Assembly: GCA_021234155.1 (NCBI GenBank)
Contig: JAJEKV010000059.1
Location: forward strand, 4,154,571-4,218,570
From: Isoetes taiwanensis
Lineage: Eukaryota > Streptophyta > Lycopodiopsida > Isoetales > Isoetaceae
Direction: 5' to 3'
DNA length: 64,000 nucleotides
Part shown: positions 46,390-56,402 of the stretch, piece after piece
Layout: each line of letters begins with the position of its first letter
Numbering within the stretch: the stretch's first letter is position 1
Notes under the pieces: model-generated
Told to the model about the DNA's origin: nothing
The model's input: only the letters and a program-made list of their open reading frames with translations
Database searches by the model: none
Made by a program: the position numbers and the translations under genes

Positions 46390-47234
46390 ACTCCTTTTTA
46401 ATTTAGGACACTCATTTTAAAATGTCCTAACTCATGACAATTGTAACACACAATCTTGTCTTTTTCTTTTTGACAAACTGGGACTTGTGTGCTTCTTCAT
46501 TTTGCCTTAAAATTTTCTTTTGTTCCCACTCAGTCCTTAATGTGATCTCAGCTTCTTCCCTGGATCTACAAGAATTTCTGATAAACAGGGCCAGAGTTTC
46601 ATTTTCACCTATAGCTCTTGAAATTTGCAACACTTGACTTCTCTCTGAAATAACTACTCCAGCACCATTCAGATCCACTATTAAGTTATCAAATTTGTTG
46701 AAGTATTCTCCTACATCTTCATCTTCTCTCAATTTCAGTCCCCTTAATTCATTTTCAAGCAAGTCTATTTCTGAAGAAGTTTTTTCCTCATAATGTTTCA
46801 ACAAATATTTCCACATTTCTCTAGGTCCAAGAGATCTAAGCTTAAGGCGAATTGATGGACTAACCTTGCAGGAAATGATCCCTTGTGCTTCTTTAGCCCG
46901 AGCTTGCAGGGACTTGCCTCCACTAGATCCACTAGTTCCACCAACTGCAGCTCCTGCTGTAGACTTGCCTTCACTGGAACCACTAGTTCCACCACCTGCA
47001 GCTCCTGCTGTGGACTGAGCCCCTGTACCAGAAGCTGATCTTGTTGAATCTGCTCTAGTCAGAATCATCGCTTCGGCACCTCCAAAGATCGATCGTGCCA
47101 TTTGGATCCACCAGATCCCAGAGGTCTTCTACCTCTAAAACATATTTGATGGCATCTTTCCAAACCTGGAACCCTGGGCCACCCTTGTAAACATCAATTG
47201 TGTTTAGCAGGCTTGCAGCAAATCTACTAGACAT
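46390..47234 (-). pseudogene. Copia gag with repeat-bearing insert
   Basis: The start at 47,234 (MSSRFAASLLNTIDVYKGG) lies just downstream of the primer-binding site. It is followed by FQVWKDAIKYVLEVEDLWDLV, the usual copia Gag N-terminal pattern. A frame change near 47,100 leads into a Gly/Ser/Ala stretch in which STAGAA(G/V)GGTSGSS(E/G)GKS is repeated in tandem (about 47,010-46,910). Gag proper continues with EMWKYLLKHYEEK and LKLREDEDVGEYFNKFDNL. The CCHC knuckle is started (CYNCHELGHFK, about 46,445-46,413) but its last Cys is out of frame through a one-base loss. Gag forms the cytoplasmic particle. Confidence 0.8.
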
Positions 47235-47241
47235 TCTTCTA

Positions 47242-47253
47242 GCTCTGATACCA
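47242..47253 (-). promoter_or_regulatory. Copia primer-binding site (initiator tRNA-Met)
   Basis: TGGTATCAGAGC on the minus strand, one base from the LTR, is complementary to the 3' end of plant initiator tRNA-Met. It is the standard primer site of plant copia elements and fixes the LTR boundary at 47,255. Confidence 0.9.
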
Positions 47254-47270
47254 CTGAAGAAGTTTGAGAG

Positions 47271-49785
47271 AAGGCGCCAGAATCGGACCATGCTCCATTG
47301 TTCTTGCAAATCCAAATGAAAAATCTTGAAAGTCCCACTATATCAAAAAGACCGCCTAGATTTAAGGTGGATTCTGAGAGAAAAAGGGATGCGTCTGCAT
47401 GTAAAGCTTTTAGATAAAAAGCTTGAAAATGTTGGATGGCATGATGAAATTGAACTTGACTCAAAGATCATATCGAGGCAATTGCAAAGAAGAAGAAGAC
47501 ATGAAGTATTCGGGTCAAACACAAAGTATTGGTAGACGAAAATCTTACAATGGTTGGTGGGATCTAGAATGCAAGGAAGCAAGATCGAGGTTGCCACAAA
47601 GATGTATTAGGAAGCCATTTGGTATAGAGACTTGTTGAGAAGCAAGAAGAGAGCCTTCATAAGAAAAAAAGACAGGAAGATTTGAGCACGAAGCTATATG
47701 AACACCGAAAGATTTTTGGAACTTAGTCCTAAAGAAACCAGCCCAAAGACAACCTGGATATGAATGAGCTTGCAAAACTGGTTATTTCCATATATAATTA
47801 CCTGTAGGCGAAAAGTAGCATGGACACGAGAGAATGCTTGGAAGATATCTTTTTAGTAGAAGACATTAGTCATGCCCCTCAACGCATGGCTAATGGGAAA
47901 GCACCAGACTTAGAGGGGCTATGCATAGAGCTATTGAAATGGAGCAGCCAAAAAGTGAAGCAATTTGTAACTAAACCGCTGAACCAGGCAATTAAGAGTG
48001 GATTCCCACAAGCGTGGAAGGTCAATAGGGTGCATCCAATCCATAAATCTCGGAGATAAACGATCGCAAGCAATTATAGAACTATTCTAATTGGGAGTAT
48101 TTTTCCAAGTCTTTGGGAACCCTTTTAGAAAGAAAGTTGAGCACATGGGCTGAAGAACATGACTTGAGATCACTATACCAAGCTGGTTTTAGACAGAATC
48201 ATAGCACCCTAGATCATGCATTGGTGTTGAGGATATTGATAGAAATGGCAAAAAGGCCAAGGAAGGCGTTATTTTTATGCTTCATAGACTTCACAAAAGC
48301 ATTTGATAAGGTGCCCAGGAAGGACTTAGGAGAGCGAATGGCTCGGCTGAATGTCCCACAACCACTCAGAGGAGCAATTTCCAAGCTGTATGATGAGGTA
48401 ATTGTAAAATTAGCAAGGGACATAAACTTGGAAATCCACAGTACCATAGGAGTGCGACAAGGCTGCCCACTCTCACCTACTCTTTTTGGAATATACATTG
48501 ATGAACTGGATGCTTGGTTGAGAAAGAATAACATGGCAGGTACTAAGCTGAATGACTATGTAATCCAATTGCTATTATATGCAGATGATGTAGTATTATT
48601 GGCAGATAGGAAGGAAGGGCTACAAGCGCATCTGGATCAGGTTGCTCTTTTTTGCCAAGCAAGGCATATGCAAGTGAATTTGGCAAAGACAAAGATAATG
48701 GTGGTAGGAACAGATGATCGACCGAATTTCCTGTATCAAGGGGAACAGCTTGAAACTGTAGAATGCTTTAAGTATTTGGGTATTGACTTCTCAGCCAAAT
48801 ACACATGGGCAGATTGCATCAAAAGACGTGTAACAGGGGGCAAGGCAGCCCTTTTCAGCATGCTCTCGAGATGCCATGGTGCGTCTCTTCAGGACTGGGG
48901 GCTCAAAAAACTTTTGTTTAAAACCCTAGTGCAAATTGCCAGTTGTAACGGCGCCGATTTGGGGTTTGGGTGCAACAAACAAACAATGGTCGCAGATAGA
49001 ACAGTGTTGAAGCTCTTCCTAAGGGAGGAGTTAGGCACAAAGGCACAAACCCCTTATGCTATATTGTTGGCGTAAGCCAATCTACTCCCTTTAGAAGCGG
49101 AAGCCTGTTCGGACTATAAATTTTGTCACCGGTGGTAAGGCAAAGAACCTCGAAGGAAGGCTTTCAAGACAAGCATCGTTACATTCCAAGGCGAGTCGAT
49201 GGTACAAGGATGTACTCAATTGGGCGTAACGTTGGGGGATAGATATAACGAAATGGGCCCGACCACGTAAATTGGAGCTAGAGATCCATTACAAAAAAAG
49301 CATTAGAGCCGACTATGGACTAAAAAAAAGGTACTAGAATGATTTTTTATTCTACTCGAGATAAACCCAATGCTCACCTATACGGATTAATTGGTACATG
49401 AAGACACACATCTCTTTGTATCTCAGAAGACCATTGCATCGTTATAGAACCCGTTTCACACCATTTAAATGTAGAAACAGGGAGATGGGCTTCTATTCCA
49501 CGAGATGAAAGACTATGCACTTTATGTAGCAGCCATGAGATTGAAGACGAGCAACATGTCCCAATTGGAATGTTGGCAGACACGTGAGACATTAGAGTGA
49601 AGTTTCATATTGATGTAAACAATTTGTATATGCTGTTCGATATTGATCCTAGAACATTAGGTTCATATCTTAAAGCGGTGGAGTTACACCGGGATTTATT
49701 ATTGAAAGTAAATACTCTGTAAATTCACTCCATAACCTTCAAGGTTCCACGGAGTAAGATCAATACATACATACATACATACAAA
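47271..49785 (+). mobile_element. 5'-truncated LINE with (CATA)n tail
   Basis: Inserted in the copia right LTR. It begins in the endonuclease-RT linker (WWDLECKEARSRL, about 47,558) and contains RT (47,820-49,075). It then has a C-terminal segment with CTLCSSHEIEDEQHV (about 49,513-49,557), and ends with CATACATACATACATACATA (49,765-49,784). This LINE family differs from that of 20.4-22.9 kb in both RT and tail. A matching target duplication is not obvious. As it sits inside the LTR of a young copia, it must be younger still, yet it carries several frameshifts. Confidence 0.8.
47820..49075 (+). pseudogene. LINE reverse transcriptase, nearly complete
   Basis: Domain 0/1 is MANGKAPDLEGLCIELLKW (47,887-47,943), then KVNRVHPIHKSRR, a TAA, and continuation in another frame. 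The 320-residue ORF from 48,113 holds RSLYQAGFRQNHSTLDHAL, CFIDFTKAFDKVPR with the first catalytic Asp (48,280-48,321), GVRQGCPLSPTLFGIYIDEL (48,450-48,509) and LLLYADDVVLLAD with the catalytic Asp pair (48,571-48,609). FKYLGIDFS is at 48,769. All key residues are present, and only the break at about 48,057-48,112 separates the N-terminal block. After 49,075 the frame is lost. This is the best-preserved LINE enzyme in the window. Confidence 0.85.
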
Positions 49786-50040
49786 CAATCACTTAGGTAA
49801 TGTCTAGTAAGATTTAATGCCAAATCCACCTTCAAACTCAAGTCAATAAATTTTGCAAGTTACAATCATGATTCTATAGGAAAGCCACATTATGGTCACT
49901 CATTTCCTAAGAATCAAGCCGAGGCCTCCACCCCGGGAGCGTCCCCTCTTCGCAATATTCGATGAGCATGGTTCAAGGAGAGGGTGGCTGACCGGGTGGA
50001 GGCACTCGCGACCGCACAAAGAGCCATTGGCGGTATCACA

Positions 50041-50211
50041 TTCTCGACTCACGAAGTCGAGAAGGTGCAGTTAGTGGTTCTAAAGAATGTGAAGACATTG
50101 GGTAGTCAGGTATCTCAATCGCGAAGTCGAGAATTCAACCCGCCAACAGTCCGAGTGTACACTCCTCTTCTCGCCTGAAGTCGAGAAGTTCTCGACTGGC
50201 GAAGTCGAGAA
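50041..50211. repeat. Cluster of TTCTCGACT/AGTCGAGAA hairpins
   Basis: GAAGTCGAGAA occurs four times in 170 bp. Twice it pairs with TTCTCGACT across a 5-base loop (50,041-50,063 and 50,189-50,211), each a perfect 9-bp stem. The other two copies have weaker partners. No known regulatory element with this sequence comes to mind. Confidence 0.8.
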
Positions 50212-51299
50212 GAAGGCCTCGTACTTCCTTGATCGTTGGCAAGCTGAAGTATTCTCAACTCGCCACTCCCCTCGCATGTCTCCCCCGCAAATTGGATTTG
50301 CCGTGGAGTTAGAAATGGAGATTCTGGTGGAAGCAATTCCTATTCTGATTTTCTTTGGGGAGAAAGACATTCCTAGTTATTTTCTGTTAATGCTCGCAAT
50401 ATCTTACTTCCTAACACCAGCCTCGATGATTTTCTCTCGGTTGTTTGCTACTATAACCACTATTCTCACTTGTGCATGTACAATGTATTCAATTCAACCA
50501 CAAGCAAAAAAAGATAACAAAAACGTAAAAACAATACAAAGATTATTAAGATTAATGAGAAAACAGAGAAAAGTGGAGAACAAAGATGCAGAAAAGTGGA
50601 GAACAAAGATGTAAAAAATGAGATTAAAAAAGGGTATGATATTACAAAAACATACCCGAAGATTTGTTGGATGAGGAGGAGGCTTCCGACTTCGATTCCA
50701 TGTGGGTATAGTCGTTGACAAAGCGTGAATAAGGATTTTGCCGGGCCGTAAATTGTATCGGGGATTAATAAGAGCCTCTAACAAATGTAATATAAGAAAA
50801 AATGCACTAAAAAGACTTACGTAAAACTAAAAAAGCAAAGACAAAAGGGCCTCACTTTCTTCTCAGCGGTAACGCCCGGCGAACAATGAACCCGCGAGAA
50901 CTTCGGGGCTGGGAAGCCGCCCCCGATCGGTCGACCAAGCCGGGCCGGTCATAAGATGGTATTTGGAATCGCCGGTTTGATCGATCGCCGACGGTAAAAA
51001 AAGCGCCTAAGGAAACAGGAGCTCAAGACTGACGTCGAGAAAAAGGGGGAGGAAGAATGGTTTGGGGAGAGGAAGAGGGTGCAAGTTAACCGGCCGCACC
51101 CTCAACCTCGTAAAAGTGCAATAATATACTTACTGTCACGCAGGGCCATGCCCTCCATGACGTGGCAAGGCGGATTCTTGCCGATGGCCCCGGTTTTCAG
51201 CCTCAAGAGGCGCCACGGGCCATGCCAAGATATGAAAGGGTTAGTTATATGTTTATATATGTTGTCTTATGTATTTAATAAGGTTTCAATGGTTGAATA

Positions 51300-51485
51300 G
51301 TATCAATGGTATATATGGTTACAATGTTCACATATGGTTTAGAATGAGTGTGGTTGTATCCTTTAATATGGTTATATGATTTTAGTTAATATGGTTGTAT
51401 GATTTAATATGGTTATATTTAATATGTTTGTATGGTTTTATATGGTTCATATGGTCATATTTGTGGTGTTTGGGGCTATATGGTT
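51300..51485. repeat. AT-rich TATGGTT-type low-complexity array
   Basis: Irregular repeats of (T)ATGGTT(A/T)TAT run for nearly 190 bp. They produce a meaningless repetitive ORF on the minus strand, which was not annotated. Confidence 0.8.
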
Positions 51486-51959
51486 TTAATGTGAGCTTTT
51501 TCATTCGGGGAGCATGTGAGATGAGTAAAATGGAGCCGTGGAAGTCCAAAGGAGGCCATTGCCCTAGGCTCTCCAAATGGAGGAGGATGGGTTGCCTTTT
51601 GTTGCACCCTTTGCAAACTGGGATGGTATTTGCAGAGGGCATAATAACCGCAGCTTGATCCATTTGATAGTGTGAATGATGAGAGGCCGGGAGATGAACA
51701 TCTTGGAGTTGGCATTGTGAAGCTTCTTATCGGGTTGATACTATCATGTCCCGTGGAAGCTCTAGTGATTGCATTGTGTGCTGTGGCTGCTTTGGAGTCC
51801 CAAGCTCAGTTGAGATGGCCAATTAGATTTTTATTACACACAAGAATGGTGATACTCTAGAATGCCCCATTGAACTACACACCCCAAGGCCCACCCAAGG
51901 CCATGTGGAAGATTTGGTGGTCGATGAGCATCCTTTGATCACAAGGAAGAGACGCTTAT

Positions 51960-54440
51960 GTCTTTCATAAAAGGCAAACCAAAGGTGCCCAAGAGGCCTA
52001 GAAGTGACAAATATTTAGAAAGGATAGAAAGTATGGCACCAACCAAAGAAAACCCGAGGCAATTAGGGGACAAGAGTGTTGCATCCTAGATTGCACAAAG
52101 GCATTACAATGTGGATGACCTCGCAAGTGATAAGGTCCCAATACATTGACAACTTCAAAAAAAGATAGGATTAATTTCATTTACTCCTTGTGTAGGAATT
52201 CCAAACTATATGATGAAAACACGTGATCTACCGCTATATCAATTGAGGGGAATGAAGGTATGTATGAGAGCATTGAGATGGATTCTTGGGGTGAGCAAGT
52301 CTTCATTTTACGTGACATCGGGAGCAGGTTAGAAAAGGGCACACTTTGTTCCAACATGGTAATGCACTCACTTTGAAACCTAGAGCAAATACTCTAAAGG
52401 CCATTGCAGCCTTTCGAGAGCTTTGTGAGATACATGTCTCAATCTATGCCCCACAAGTCGAGCAGTGAACGAGCACTTGCGGTGCGAGTGGCAAAAGAGT
52501 GTTGCCACAACACTATATCCAAAAGGAGTGCCTTAAGGAGGTCAACTCCATCCTAGAAACTACCGGAGGTAGGCCTCTTTCTCAATCACATTTCAGCAAG
52601 TTATGGAGCACTCACTTCTGGACGTGAGTGTCCTACAACACATGCCATTCTCAAAGTGCAACACTTGCATTCAACTCAAGGATACACTTGCATCAACCGC
52701 AATAGAGAAAGAAAGAATGGCAATTAGGGAGCAATTTTGCAGATCACCAAAGAGACCAAATATCATGTAGACAGGTTGTATTGGCAAAGTGGAGAACATT
52801 TTCCCGAGATGCACCTTGGGACAAATTTTTGTGTATAATTCATGATAAGATGGACCAACACAAGACTTTCTTGCCAAAGCTAGATCCTTTACCCAAGCGT
52901 TGTCAAAACGCTTTTTATGAAAGTAAGTCCGGCGGGTGTATTAACACATGGTCATGGAACTGGAACATATGGTCATTTTGTGCTTGATCTATGGAGAGAT
53001 GATCCAAACTTCCATGTGAGCTCTATTTTCAAGTGCTTGAGAACACTAGAGAAAGGATCGATAGAAGGGAGGAGGTATTCCCCTTCAAAGACCCATTTTT
53101 GAGGCTTTGATGGATGATCAACCGCTTTGTTACCAAAGGCGATATAAAAAGCTCACATCCAAGGTGCCTAGTGAATCAAGGAGGACTTGGGATGATTTCC
53201 CCTTACTAGAGAAATCACCACCGAGGAGCTATGTGTTCAGCTTGGACAACCGTTGGAAAGAAAACAAGAATAGATGGATGTTTGGGGCAATGTCATACTT
53301 GGACAAAGAAGTGGGAGTATTCAAAGTTGTGAAAGTGGGATTCATGATGGTTGGGCATACGATGATGATATTGATGGATTCTTTGAACTTTCTCCACCAA
53401 GCTCAAGAGAGAAAACGTGACCACTCTCCCCGAACTAATGGATGTGTTTGAGAGCTGCATTGACCCCAACCCAATGGCTTTCTTTGATGGATGAGGTTGC
53501 GATTGGAAATCATTTGTAGAAGGATACTTGCTAGATGGCAAGGACCCGGTTGACAGGACACACAAAGCCACTTCAATTCAAGTTTTGGGTTAGGGATGGA
53601 ATACCAATCATGCAATATAAGTGGAGACCGGGTGACAAGTTGTGGATGCCCGTGACAAGGTATCGAAGTTGTGGCAAAGGGTGTTCTTTGGTGAAGTTCT
53701 CATTCCTAAAGGGCAGCCAAAACCACTACCTCCCTTCAAGATACCAAAGACTCTAGCCAACCGGGTGAAGGGCATCAAGGATTACATAACTTACTTTGGG
53801 ATGATGTTCGAAATGGAAAGCACACCTCCACTCTTAAGAAAAAATCAAATGGACTCCCCTAATCAAGTCGGGAGAAAGTTGTAACATGCTTAGAAACCGA
53901 ATGACCATGTGGGAGGGAGCTAAGAGACTGTTCCCGAGTCAAGATGGGAGGGTTCTCAAGGTGCAAGCACGTCTAAGAATGCTCACTTGGGTCCCAAGTG
54001 GTTTTGGGAAGTAAGGCCTCAAAGCCGAAGTGGTTTGATCTTCCCCGAGTGGGATCCCTTTGAGGACATCAAGGAAGGATACTTTGTGCTAGTAAGGCCC
54101 GATGATGAGGACTCGCCCAATATGGTTAGGGGTGGCACTCTCCCGATGTGACCACCACTATGCCCGATGGAGAGGAGTTGCGCCCCCGATTCCAAATTCA
54201 ATATTGGGAGCCCATTGGGAGGCACAAGAAGGGCAACTTGAAGGAGCAATACACCGATGGGCCGAGAAGAAGTGGAGGCCAAATTATGTCGACCTCAAAG
54301 AAGGGAATTGGTGGAGTGTGTGGTATGGTCATATCCAAGTTCTCACATTGCAAAAAGACAACACACACAAGATCCCAAGAAAGGAGATGGACAAGGCCAT
54401 GAGCAACCTCCATGCTATATCATTGTATGAGGGTGCATAA
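51960..54440 (+). pseudogene. DUF7869-like transposase-type protein, heavily frameshifted
   Basis: Over 2.4 kb successive frames read as one protein. KCNTCIQLKDTLASTAIEKE (about 52,657-52,716) is a Cys-containing segment. IIHDKMDQHKTFLPKLD lies at about 52,838-52,890. THGHGTGTYGHFVLDLWRDD is at about 52,944-53,003, then SSIFKCLRTLEK. LDNRWKENKNRWMFGA (about 53,242-53,290) is followed by VKVGFMMVGHTMMI, and then ELMDVFESCIDPNPMAFFDG in a shifted frame. A D-MDQ...LDN...VGHT series of this kind occurs in the DUF7869 family, which I recall from ferns, bryophytes and animals. The spaced Asp residues suggest a DDE-like nuclease, but that is inference. The C-terminal part (DPFEDIKEGYFVLVRPDDED, about 54,049-54,108) continues to about 54,440. 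Confidence 0.55.
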
Positions 54441-55124
54441 TATTAAGAAGTTTGAAAACTTTCTCAACTAGTGGTTTGTAAAATTTATGAGGAAAACAAG
54501 TAACCCAATTCTATGTGTGTCATGTGTAATTCTATTCAAGCAATCAATTCAGAAATTTCTTTTATGGTGTGTGAGTCCCATTTTCAGTCCGAGTCCCAAA
54601 ATTCAAGATTTGTCCCACTTTAATTAAATACGACTTATTTCAAGGCAATTAAGCCATTAAATCTTCAATCATGATACTATATATTAGTACTTGTGATCGG
54701 GCATAAAAATGAACTACTGTAGCATCATTAAACCAAGCATTCCGGCCACGATTCTTCCTTTTTGCTCCCGATATCTATGTAGACGTCCTCTGCCCACCTT
54801 TATATAGGTTCCATCAATTCCTATCTGTAGAATCGCCGGCGGTTTAGAGCCAGATAAGTTTTCCAAATCGAGTTATCTTCATTTACATATATCCCACAAG
54901 CCTGACGAAGTTTTCGAGCTTCACACTCAATTATCCCACAGGCATATGTGCATTTTTTAGCCCTTGGACCATTGCAATTTCGTAGACTTAATTCTCCTTA
55001 AGGTTTTTAACATCAACCTTGTTCTTCATGAGTATTTGCACACACTTGCTTGTTCTAGCTATACCTAATTGGTTTAATGAATGCAACCCAGCTTTGCCCT
55101 GACTTACAAGCTGACAACCCTTCA

Positions 55125-55894
55125 TTGTATGCACTCAGAGTTTTGTTGCCTGATCCTTGCGCCTTTGTTGCCCCCGAACATGATCTTCATCAATGGCTCT
55201 GAGATCAAGTAAGGGTGTACATTTGTTCAAGTTTTGCATGTAAATGCTTGGCGGGACTTTATTTATTCAGAATATGCAGGGACACACTAGGCAAACAATT
55301 TCAGTTGCATTCTATAAACATTCACAAAGGCATTATCGCTTTTAAACATGATGATTCAGGAAAGTTTAGCTCCTCCCAGCTTTTGTTGATTGATCTCCGC
55401 CCTTCAAAGAATGCCCCTTTTCAGAATTGAAGATGATGAATAAGCTATTTTTGAGTATGTCAATATGCTATGTTATGAGGAGTTTAATTGGTATCCTTTT
55501 CCTAAATGAAACATGCCAACTTCAAGTAATATTGTGCTAATTTGTTACCTTTAATCACTGGATATGGTACGTAACAACATAGCAACAGGAATCAAAGCCT
55601 TGTTTTGAGTGTTTTGCTCTACTTGATCTTTCCTAGCTTTGCCTCTTGGCCATTTTGATGTAATACTCCTCCAATGGCTGAGACCACCCATGGAGGTCTA
55701 ATAGTTTATTTCTGCTTTTGATGCTTTCTCCCATCTATGCTACTAGAGATGAAAATTTTCTTCAGATCATGACGATGTTTTCTGCACCAATTCGTAAAGA
55801 CAATCACTCTTCAAAGATGTTCTACTACGGTTCAAGATTGGTTCTCACATTTCCTAACATTTAAATGTGATGTTAGTATATTGTGCTAATCTAA
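55125..55894. other. Duplication copy 2 resumes after the nest
   Basis: Equivalent of 14,857-15,598. It includes the right part of the candidate exon (to donor GTAAGG at 55,209) and the first unit of the local 326-bp tandem repeat. No gene is visible. Confidence 0.5.
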
Positions 55895-56402
55895 GGGTAC
55901 ATTCAAGACCTGTTGTTAAGTTAAGTTAAAATATGGTTTTTAACTAAATTTACATTTCCACCACTAGTTAAGTTAGCATATAGTTAAGAAATATAGTTAA
56001 GAATTTAGTTAACTCTTTTAACCAAAAACACTAACTAAACCTCGACCAAGACCTTGTTCGCTTAAGTTAGCTTAAATTAACTAAAAGTTAACTAAATTAA
56101 AAATTAGCACTAAAAGTTAAATGACCTCATAGAGGTCACTTTAAGTTTAGTTAAATGTGCTTATTATTTTTTATGCCTTTGGCTAACTTAACTAGACATG
56201 TTCGAAAGCATTTAGTTAGCTAGTTAAGTTATTTTTTAACCAAATTTTTTAACTAAACGAGTGTGAAATGGTTTTCCGTTAAGTTAGCCTAACTAAATTC
56301 TTTAACTAGCTTTGGTGTGAAGGCAACCACCCGGTTAGTGTTAACTTAACTTAATGGTAAAAGTTAACTTAATTAAACTTAACCATGGGTGCGAATAGAC
56401 CC
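55895..56402. mobile_element. Harbinger/Tourist-type MITE, 508 bp
   Basis: The element begins GGGTACATTCAAGACC and ends GGTGCGAATAGACCC, imperfect inverted termini. TAA lies on each side (55,892-55,894 and 56,403-56,405). Copy 1 has the empty site CTAATCTAATACAC (15,592-15,605). TAA/TTA target duplications and GGG-type ends fit PIF/Harbinger. The interior is saturated with TTAACTTA/TTAGTTAA words, about one every 12-15 bases in both orientations, so it is strongly self-complementary. There is no coding capacity. Confidence 0.85.

Larger units (their letters stand above)
49920..54637 (+). mobile_element. Insertion carrying a DUF7869-like gene
   Basis: 4.7 kb absent from the left LTR separates GAATCAAGC (49,919) from TTTCAAGGCAATT (54,638). 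It contains a hairpin cluster (50,041-50,211), GC-rich exon-like pieces around 51,126-51,240, an AT-rich TATGGTT array and a decayed protein gene (51,960-54,440). No terminal inverted repeats were found by eye, and about 30 target bases are missing. It may therefore be a DNA transposon with eroded ends, or captured host DNA. Confidence 0.5.
32496..55124 (-). mobile_element. Ty1/copia LTR retrotransposon with three nested insertions
   Basis: The element starts TGAAGAAGTTTGA and ends ACAACCCTTCA, with 5-bp TTGTA on both sides (32,491-32,495 and 55,125-55,129). Copy 1 holds the unfilled site (GAGATTCTATGCACTC, 14,856-14,871). Coding order on the minus strand is gag, protease, integrase, RT, RNase H, which defines Ty1/copia. 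The left LTR is cut by a CACTA transposon, the right LTR by a LINE and by a DUF7869-like block. Without these, each LTR is about 680 bp and the whole element roughly 5.7 kb. The two LTRs differ at only a modest number of positions over the 470 bp compared, so the insertion is young relative to the decay of the LINEs. Pol carries a stop and frameshifts. Confidence 0.9.
47255..55124 (-). repeat. Copia right LTR (5' LTR), split by two insertions
   Basis: Pieces equivalent to the left LTR are 47,255-47,270, 49,786-49,919 and 54,638-55,124. The first gap is a LINE, the second a DUF7869-like block. About 30 bases of the LTR (ACAAGGTACCATAGC onward in the left copy, about 32,657) are missing at the second insertion. 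Being the promoter-bearing 5' LTR, its disruption should silence the element. Confidence 0.85.

Noticed and set aside
47055-47315. Minus-strand ORF running through the primer-binding site and LTR
   Set aside because: Only the part from 47,234 is gag. The upstream residues are accidental read-through of LTR and LINE sequence.
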